Assembly: GCA_937871645.1 (NCBI GenBank)
Contig: CALMPZ010000298.1
Location: 1-5,923, forward strand
DNA: 5,923 bases
Source: an uncultured Polymorphobacter sp.
Lineage (GTDB): Bacteria > Pseudomonadota > Alphaproteobacteria > Sphingomonadales > Sphingomonadaceae
Reading direction: 5' to 3'
In this document: positions 1 through 3,614 of the stretch, one piece after another
Numbering within the stretch: position 1 is the first letter of the stretch
How the letters are laid out: the number at the start of each line of letters is the position of its first letter
Program-made: the position numbers and the translations under genes
The notes under the pieces: generated by a model
Told to the model about the DNA's origin: nothing
Database searches by the model: none
What the model saw: the letters and a program-made list of their open reading frames with translations, nothing else

Positions 1-19
1 TTTGGCGTTAGGGTGGCGC

Positions 20-766
20 ATGGATATCGAAGCCCCGGCGCTGGTCATTGGCGTGCTGCCGCACGGCGAGCACGGCGCGGTGGTGCGTTTCCTGACGCAC
101 GATCACGGCTTGGTCGCGGGTTATGTCCGTGGCGGCCGGTCGCGGCGGCTGCGGCCGGTGCTCGGGCTGGGCAACAGCGTGGCGCTGCAACTGCACGCGC
201 GGCTCGACAGCCAGCTTGGCAGCGCGACGGTCGAGCTGGGCAGTTCGCGCGCCGGACTGGCGCTCGATGCGCTGGGGGCTGCCAGTCTTGAATGGCTGAC
301 CGGACTGACCGCGACATTGCTGACCGAGGGCGTGCCGCACCCGCCGTTGTACAGTGTGCTCGACGGGTTGCTCGAAGCGATGACGCTCGGCGTCGAACCG
401 GCGCGCGCCATGGCCGGCGTCGCGCGCTATGAACTGCTGCTGATGGCAGAGCTCGGCTTCGGGCCCGACCTGTCGAATTGCGTCGTCACCGGCGCCACGA
501 CCGACCTCGCCTATGTCTCGCCCAAATCGTCGCATGCGGTCAGCCGCGGCGCCGGACTGCCCTATGCGGCGCGGTTGCTGCCGCTACCGGCGTTGTTGCT
601 CGGTGCCGATGACACGCCGTCATGGGATGATGTCGCGGCGGCATTGCACACCACCGGCCATTTCCTCGAACGCGACATGCTGACCGGCCGGCTGGCGGCG
701 CTGCTGGCGGCCCGCACGCGCCTGACAAGCCTCATCGCACGGCAGCAGGATGCTGCCGTGCGATGA
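20..766 (+). CDS. recO: DNA repair protein RecO (recombination mediator)
   Basis: RecO works with RecR in the RecF pathway, loading RecA onto SSB-coated single-stranded DNA and annealing strands at gaps; it is cytoplasmic. The 248-residue product is close to the usual RecO length. It opens with the typical OB-fold start (MDIEAPALVIG, then RFLTHDHGLVAGYVRGG at about 23-39), followed by a helical middle (about 80-150) and the conserved LSNCVVTG...LAYVSPKS segment at 151-170. Only one cysteine (C154) lies in the region that in some RecO proteins holds a four-cysteine zinc site, so zinc binding is unlikely. I chose ATG at 20 because AGGGTGG lies just upstream and the protein then starts as RecO normally does. 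A TTG at 2 in the same frame would add six residues. The last dozen codons lie inside a perfect inverted repeat that includes the TGA stop. The next gene converges on it. Confidence 0.93.
   Translation: MDIEAPALVIGVLPHGEHGAVVRFLTHDHGLVAGYVRGGRSRRLRPVLGLGNSVALQLHARLDSQLGSATVELGSSRAGLALDALGAASLEWLTGLTATLLTEGVPHPPLYSVLDGLLEAMTLGVEPARAMAGVARYELLLMAELGFGPDLSNCVVTGATTDLAYVSPKSSHAVSRGAGLPYAARLLPLPALLLGADDTPSWDDVAAALHTTGHFLERDMLTGRLAALLAARTRLTSLIARQQDAAVR
732..766. terminator. Perfect 16-bp inverted repeat ending on the recO stop; possible bidirectional terminator
   Basis: The arms 732-747 (TCATCGCACGGCAGCA) and 751-766 are exact reverse complements around a 3-base spacer (GGA). The right arm ends with the recO TGA, so the stem forms within the last codons. 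It lies between two convergent genes, where a shared terminator is expected. Neither side has a T-run, so it is not a textbook intrinsic terminator. It may act as a U-less terminator, an mRNA 3'-end stabiliser or a repeat element. The inverted repeat is certain; its function is inferred. Confidence 0.55.
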
Positions 767-796
767 AGGTCTTGGCGGCTGCGACCGGCAGCGTCA

Positions 797-813
797 GTTC
801 AAAGGGCTTGAAC
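797..813. other. Short hairpin between convergent genes
   Basis: GTTCAA (797-802) and TTGAAC (808-813) form a 6-bp stem with loop AGGGC in the 67-base gap between recO and the minus-strand membrane gene. No T-run follows on either strand. It could add to termination of the leftward transcript. A stem this short may also arise by chance. Confidence 0.2.
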
Positions 814-833
814 CTCGCCGCCGGTGCAACTGC

Positions 834-1238
834 CTACCAGGCGCGGTAACGCGCCTCGAGCCACGTGCCGACGCCGAGCGCCAGCAGCACCGGATAGGCC
901 CAGAACACCTGCGCGGTCGCATAGGCCGCCGGCCAGATCTCCGAATCCACGATGCTCGCCAGATGGATCGAGGTGCCGACGATCTGGAACCCCGCTGCCC
1001 ATAAGGGCCAGAACCGGTCGCTCTGCAGCGCCAGCACCAGCAGATAGGCCAGCAGCATCAGGTCGACGATCAGCACGCCGGTTTCGGTTCCGTAGAACAA
1101 CCGCGTTTCGAAAACCGACGAAGCTACTGCCGCGACCATCAGCATCGCCGCGGTCCACTTCTCGCTGTTGCGACCCTTCCAGAAGGCCATGCCGCACGTG
1201 CCGAGCAACATCGTCAGGAACAATAATTTGAGTAGCAT
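834..1238 (-). CDS. Small multi-pass membrane protein, function unknown
   Basis: This 134-residue protein is mostly hydrophobic. Likely membrane segments lie at about 3-20, 28-46, 53-72, 76-96 and 102-123, giving four or five passes, with a short basic end (LEARYRAW). No catalytic motif is visible and I do not recognise a named family. I recall similar small membrane proteins beside HTH/TM regulators in sphingomonads, but cannot verify this here. The ATG at 1238 is preceded by a clear Shine-Dalgarno GGAGG (1247-1251, minus strand) with 8-base spacing, which fixes the start. It is the last gene of the leftward cluster, 55 bases after the 117-residue gene, and probably cotranscribed. It converges on recO. 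A role as membrane partner of the upstream regulator is inferred from position only. Confidence 0.78.
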   Translation of the reverse strand: MLLKLLFLTMLLGTCGMAFWKGRNSEKWTAAMLMVAAVASSVFETRLFYGTETGVLIVDLMLLAYLLVLALQSDRFWPLWAAGFQIVGTSIHLASIVDSEIWPAAYATAQVFWAYPVLLALGVGTWLEARYRAW

Positions 1239-1293
1239 TTGACTAACCTCCAGTCATGCCGCCGCACCACGCCTGGCGCGGTGACAACCCGCA

Positions 1294-1647
1294 TCAGGCG
1301 GCGCGCTCGACCGCAGCAAGGTGACGCGCCGTTTCACCGGCGAGCAGCGGCTTGTCGACGAGGCCACCGAAGTTGACGGCGCCCAGGCCCATCTGCTTCT
1401 GCGCGACGGTCAGTGCGTTGTGCGTGGCAACGATGCTGCTGCGGGCACGGACCAGCATCGAGCAGGTCTCGGCGGCTTCGGCGAGCGCGTCCTGGCCGAT
1501 ATGTGCCGAAATGCCGGCAGCCTGGCGGATCGAGGGCATCAGGCCGGTCAGCGACGCGGTGGCGGCGATGGCGGCATCAATGGCGGCTTCGGCAGCGAAC
1601 AGCTGCTGGGCGACCTGTTCGGCGATGAGGCGGCGTTCCTTGAGCAT
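1294..1647 (-). CDS. Small helical protein of unknown function
   Basis: A 117-residue, alanine-rich, apparently soluble protein with no signal peptide or membrane segment. It reads as several amphipathic helices: about 1-35 (LKERRLIAEQVAQQLFAAE...), 38-65 and 66-90 (SMLVRARSSIVATHNALTV), then a distinctive glycine-rich stretch, MGLGAVNFGGLVDKP, at about 86-100. The helical pattern would suit a small bundle or a protein-protein adaptor, but I see no known domain. ATG at 1647 is supported by AAGGAAGGA (1657-1665, minus strand) 9 bases away. It lies 71 bases after the regulator gene and 55 before the membrane-protein gene on the same strand, so operon membership is likely. The small palindrome touching the ribosome binding site could tune translation. 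Biased third positions and a good ribosome site support a real gene; the function is open. Confidence 0.78.
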   Translation of the reverse strand: MLKERRLIAEQVAQQLFAAEAAIDAAIAATASLTGLMPSIRQAAGISAHIGQDALAEAAETCSMLVRARSSIVATHNALTVAQKQMGLGAVNFGGLVDKPLLAGETARHLAAVERAA

Positions 1648-1666
1648 GAGACAATATCCTTCCTTG

Positions 1667-1680
1667 CCGCGAAATCGCGG
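1667..1680 (-). promoter_or_regulatory. Palindrome abutting the ribosome binding site of the 117-residue gene
   Basis: CCGCGA and TCGCGG are separated by two bases, and the element ends one base before the AAGGAAGGA ribosome site (minus strand). As RNA it could fold into a 5-bp hairpin with a 4-base loop next to the Shine-Dalgarno. As DNA it could be a protein site. The symmetry is certain; a regulatory role is a guess. Confidence 0.25.
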
Positions 1681-1696
1681 TTGGTTGCAGTGTTGA

Positions 1697-1713
1697 CGGA
1701 CGTTGAGCGTCCG
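1697..1713 (-). other. Hairpin just after the regulator stop codon
   Basis: CGGACG (1697-1702) pairs with CGTCCG (1708-1713) around loop TTGAG, five bases past the stop of the regulator gene in the direction of transcription. There is no T-run. It may be a weak intercistronic stem that partly terminates or protects the mRNA. The evidence is symmetry and position only. Confidence 0.25.
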
Positions 1714-1718
1714 GGTTG

Positions 1719-2405
1719 CTAGAGTAGTCGTTTCAGCGCTTCGAGCGCGCCCAAAATTGCACCGAATGCCAGTGCCGAGCCGATCGCAATCGACGCGATC
1801 CAGGTAAGCCGCGCGGTAATCGACAGATCATTGCGCTGTCCCCAGGGCAATGAAACGCCGGGTGCGCCGGCCAGACTGGCTGCGTGCCAGCCTGTGATTG
1901 TGCCTGTCGTATCAGGCAAAGGTGGTGCAGCTGTTGCTGCCGGGCTTGCTTGTGAAGACGCATCGAAGAAGGTCGATGCGCCCGCCAGACGGGGAGGGCC
2001 GCTGGCGGGCGGACCGACGACCGGCTTGATCCTGGGGTCAGAAAGTGGGATCGCATTTTCGTCGCTTCTGGTTGAGGCCGGTGCCCCAACAATCGCCAAT
2101 TCCGGCGCCCCGACAACATCCGACGACTGATATATCAACGATTGATCTAGCTCGGCAGCGCTCGCTTCCTTGGCAATGCGAGCATTTCCGCCAGCAATTT
2201 CAGCAGCTTCTGTATGGACGAGCAGGCGCGCAGCATCGATGCGGCTCGGCACATCGAGCACCTTCATCGCGGTGCGCAGCCGCATGTCGACGGTATGCGG
2301 CGACACGCCGAGCGTGCGCGCAATGTCCTTCGACGTCATGTGGCGATAGACCAGCCGCAGGCAATCGCGCTGGCCGTCGGTGAGCTGGGCGAGGTGTTGC
2401 GTCAT
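1719..2405 (-). CDS. Membrane-anchored LuxR-type HTH transcription regulator
   Basis: The 228-residue protein has an N-terminal LuxR/GerE-type helix-turn-helix at about 8-63, with LTDGQRDCLRLV, the T-S-K-D-I-A-x-T-L-G-V-S-P-H-T-V-D core (24-40), and then RLRTAMKVLDVPSRIDAARLL. A long low-complexity linker rich in A, P, G and S follows (about 65-195, with VGAP repeated at 98-101 and 106-109). One hydrophobic helix lies at about 200-222, followed by a short tail with K and R. DNA binding must occur in the cytoplasm, so the protein is probably anchored to the inner membrane by its C-terminus. No receiver or ligand domain is present. A GTG at 2414 is in frame, but neither start has a clear ribosome site. 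I chose ATG at 2405 because it overlaps the stop of the upstream small frame as ATGA, the arrangement of translational coupling. The target genes are unknown; autoregulation is a reasonable guess. Confidence 0.85.
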   Translation of the reverse strand: MTQHLAQLTDGQRDCLRLVYRHMTSKDIARTLGVSPHTVDMRLRTAMKVLDVPSRIDAARLLVHTEAAEIAGGNARIAKEASAAELDQSLIYQSSDVVGAPELAIVGAPASTRSDENAIPLSDPRIKPVVGPPASGPPRLAGASTFFDASSQASPAATAAPPLPDTTGTITGWHAASLAGAPGVSLPWGQRNDLSITARLTWIASIAIGSALAFGAILGALEALKRLL

Positions 2406-2545
2406 GGCGTGCACACCGCTTCGGGGGCAACAGGCGCGATCGGTGCCGGAACTGGCGCACGCACGACAACAGCCTGTCGGAATGCGCCAAAGCGCACACC
2501 GCAGGCTTTCACCGCGTTCCAGATTCCAGCTTCAGACCCAGTCAT
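2402..2545 (-). CDS. Small 47-residue ORF overlapping and likely coupled to the HTH regulator
   Basis: This frame runs from ATG at 2545 to TGA at 2402-2404 and encodes 47 residues. The N-terminal half is MTGSEAGIWNAVKACGVRFG, the middle AFRQAVVVR, and the tail proline/alanine-rich (APVPAPIAPVAP). It has two cysteines (15 and 45) and no clear membrane segment or signal peptide. Three observations support it. GGGAAGAG (2550-2557, minus strand) sits 4 bases before the ATG. Its stop overlaps the regulator start as ATGA. A plausible promoter ends about 50 bases upstream. The regulator itself lacks a good ribosome site, so translation of this frame could deliver ribosomes to it. It may encode a functional peptide or only a leader whose translation matters. 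I recognise no homologue. The alternative is that it is chance and the regulator starts at the GTG. Confidence 0.5.
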   Translation of the reverse strand: MTGSEAGIWNAVKACGVRFGAFRQAVVVRAPVPAPIAPVAPEAVCTP

Positions 2546-2601
2546 TTTGCTCTTCCCGGGTGGCCAACCGGTTAAGCGATCCCTTCGACCACCGTGTTGT
2601 C

Positions 2602-2631
2602 CTTATATCAGCAGCGGCAATTTGGATACAA
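2602..2631 (-). promoter_or_regulatory. Candidate sigma-70-type promoter of the regulator cluster
   Basis: On the minus strand TTGTAT (2626-2631) and TATAAG (2602-2607) are separated by 18 bases. The -10 box differs from TATAAT at one position; the -35 box keeps only the TTG. Transcription would start near 2595, giving a leader of about 50 bases before the 47-codon frame. This sits in the most AT-rich part of the region and points toward the cluster. It is a prediction by eye. Confidence 0.4.
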
Positions 2632-2644
2632 TAACTGTGAAGTG

Positions 2645-2668
2645 ATGGCGGTTCGCGCCATTTTGTTT
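2645..2668 (+). terminator. U-tailed hairpin in the divergent region, plus strand
   Basis: ATGGCG (2645-2650) pairs with CGCCAT (2656-2661) around GTTCG and is followed by TTTTGTTT. This is the shape of an intrinsic terminator reading rightward, though the 6-bp stem is modest. No plus-strand gene ends here. It could stop antisense transcription from the cluster side or end a short unannotated RNA. Confidence 0.35.
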
Positions 2669-2778
2669 CCGATTCGAAAATCATTGCGATAGGTTCAGCG
2701 CCGAAACCACCTGGATTTTGTACGAATCAGCGCGCCCGGCATCGGCCCCCGCCGCCGTCCCGACCGACAAACAGCACT

Positions 2779-2806
2779 TTGAACCGCGCGCCAGCCACGA
2801 TAGGCT
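2779..2806 (+). promoter_or_regulatory. Candidate promoter of the exported-protein gene
   Basis: TTGAAC (2779-2784) and TAGGCT (2801-2806) are spaced by 16 bases, about 50 bases before the ATG at 2858. The -35 box matches the sigma-70 consensus well, but the -10 box is poor. A start near 2813 would fall inside the adjacent dyad. This is a weak prediction. Confidence 0.25.
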
Positions 2807-2819
2807 GTCGACTTCGACA
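2806..2819. promoter_or_regulatory. Dyad TGTCGA-CT-TCGACA, possible operator
   Basis: Two perfect 6-base arms surround a 2-base centre. It lies 38 bases upstream of the exported-protein ATG, directly after the predicted -10 box. Placement over a likely transcription start would suit a repressor site. Binding by the nearby HTH regulator is possible but not shown by the sequence. Confidence 0.3.
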
Positions 2820-2857
2820 TTCCGGGCAGCCATGCCTGTCAAAAAGGGGGACTTTTC

Positions 2858-3505
2858 ATGTCACTTCGCCACGCTTTCATCATTGCTGCCTGCCTTGCGC
2901 TGGTTTCCCCGGTCGCGGCCCGGGCCCAGGGCGCCGATGCCAAGCTCGAATCGCTCAAGGCCTCGCTCGCCGCCAGCCTGGCGGCGCTGCGCCACTATAG
3001 CTGGATCGAAACCACGACGGTCACTTACAACGGCGAGGTCAAGGCGGTCCGCCAAGCCAGCGTCTCCTACGGCGCCGACGGCACGCTGCAGAAGGTGCCG
3101 ATCAACGCCGCACCGCCTGCCCAGGCGCAGGGCGGGCTGCGCGGGCGGATTGTCGCCAACAAAAAGGCCGAAATGACCGACTACATGGAAAGCGCCGTGG
3201 CACTGGTGAAGACCTATGTGCCGCCCGCCCCCGCCAAGCTCGCCGCAGTCAAGGCGGCCGGCAAGGTCACCGTCACCATGCCCGCCGGTGGCGGCGCGAC
3301 GCTCAACTTCCCCGGTTATGAAAAGCCCGGCGACAATCTGGCGATCACCGTCGATCAGGCGACCAACCGCATCCTCGGCATCAACGTCGCGACCTATCTC
3401 GATGATCCGTCGCAGCCGGTAACGCTGGCCGTGCAGATGGGCCAGCTCGCCGACGGCACCACCTACACCGCGACGACAACGCCCCGGCGAAGAACCTGTC
3501 GGTGA
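2858..3505 (+). CDS. Exported conserved hypothetical protein, C-terminus frameshifted
   Basis: The open frame gives 215 residues. It starts with a Sec signal peptide: basic MSLRH, hydrophobic core AFIIAACLALVSPVA, and a cleavage site after ARA (about residue 23), so the mature protein is probably periplasmic. A helix follows (about 27-47), then HYSWIETTTVTYNGEVK and a mostly beta-strand body with a hinge rich in P and A (121-128). I do not recognise a named domain or catalytic residues. The start is supported by AAGGGGG (2844-2850) 7 bases before ATG. The last seven residues (PRRRTCR) look wrong: the -1 frame from about 3475 reads NAPAKNLSVTVANGTYQKLH and stops at 3540, which continues the fold naturally. 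With one base restored the protein would be about 227 residues. The gene therefore has a recent frameshift or the sequence has an error. It lies divergent from the regulator cluster and 74 bases before parC, counting from the restored stop. Confidence 0.8.
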   Translation: MSLRHAFIIAACLALVSPVAARAQGADAKLESLKASLAASLAALRHYSWIETTTVTYNGEVKAVRQASVSYGADGTLQKVPINAAPPAQAQGGLRGRIVANKKAEMTDYMESAVALVKTYVPPAPAKLAAVKAAGKVTVTMPAGGGATLNFPGYEKPGDNLAITVDQATNRILGINVATYLDDPSQPVTLAVQMGQLADGTTYTATTTPRRRTCR

Positions 3506-3540
3506 CGGTGGCGAACGGCACCTATCAGAAACTGCACTAG
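3473..3540 (+). other. Out-of-frame 3' end of the exported-protein gene (frameshift)
   Basis: In the frame of the upstream gene this stretch ends at TGA 3503-3505. In the -1 frame it encodes DNAPAKNLSVTVANGTYQKLH from 3475 and ends at TAG 3538-3540. The G/C-biased third positions move to this frame, and the stop falls 7 bases before a strong hairpin, as expected for the original gene end. The simplest cause is loss of one base within the repetitive CGACGACAAC (3471-3480). I see no slippery heptamer that would suggest programmed frameshifting. Confidence 0.75.
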
Positions 3541-3547
3541 GCGCCCC

Positions 3548-3579
3548 TGCCCGCGCACCGATTCCCCGGTGCGCGGGCA
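3548..3579 (+). terminator. 13-bp perfect hairpin after the exported-protein gene
   Basis: TGCCCGCGCACCG (3548-3560) pairs exactly with 3567-3579 around the 6-base loop ATTCCC. It starts 7 bases after the restored stop at 3540 and ends 35 bases before parC. No T-run follows, so termination efficiency is uncertain, but position and strength make it a likely terminator or 3'-end stabiliser that separates this gene from parC. Confidence 0.6.
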
Positions 3580-3614
3580 TGGCGTTCGCGGCCCCTGCAC
3601 GCTAGAACCGCGGC

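Larger units (their letters stand above)
2546..2857. other. Divergent intergenic region (312 bp)
   Basis: This non-coding stretch separates the leftward regulator cluster from the rightward exported-protein gene. Both starts read away from it, so it should hold both promoters. It is less GC-rich than its surroundings, especially at 2600-2690. Visible elements are a minus-strand promoter candidate (2602-2631), an 8-bp palindrome AACCGGTT (2566-2573) in the expected leader of the small ORF, a U-tailed hairpin on the plus strand (2645-2668), a plus-strand promoter candidate (2779-2806) and a dyad (2806-2819). Open frames crossing it have no ribosome site or recognisable protein, and I treat them as chance. 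Confidence 0.6.

Noticed and set aside
1265..1283. Near-palindrome CACCACGCC/GGCGCGGTG between the last two operon genes
   Set aside because: It has a mismatch and only a one-base centre, so the predicted fold is poor and could be chance in GC-rich sequence.
2405..2414. GTG at 2414 as start of the HTH regulator
   Set aside because: It lacks a clear ribosome site, adds only three residues, and ignores the ATGA overlap with the upstream small frame. Kept only as an alternative.
2603..2632. Plus-strand promoter using TACAAT at 2627-2632
   Set aside because: No reasonable -35 box at 16-18 bases, and the transcript would meet the U-tailed hairpin after about 25 bases.
2718..3176. Plus-strand 152-codon frame starting upstream of the exported-protein gene
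   Set aside because: It runs in another frame through the signal-peptide gene, becomes an Arg/Ser/Pro-rich low-complexity sequence and has no ribosome site.
3465..3490. Programmed -1 ribosomal frameshift in the exported-protein gene
   Set aside because: No X-XXY-YYZ slippery heptamer or poly-A/poly-T run is present at the shift. Loss of one base or a sequence error is simpler.
2861..3580. Minus-strand 239-codon frame opposite the exported-protein gene
   Set aside because: The plus strand has a signal peptide and a strong ribosome site. The minus frame is low-complexity and starts inside the hairpin after the gene.
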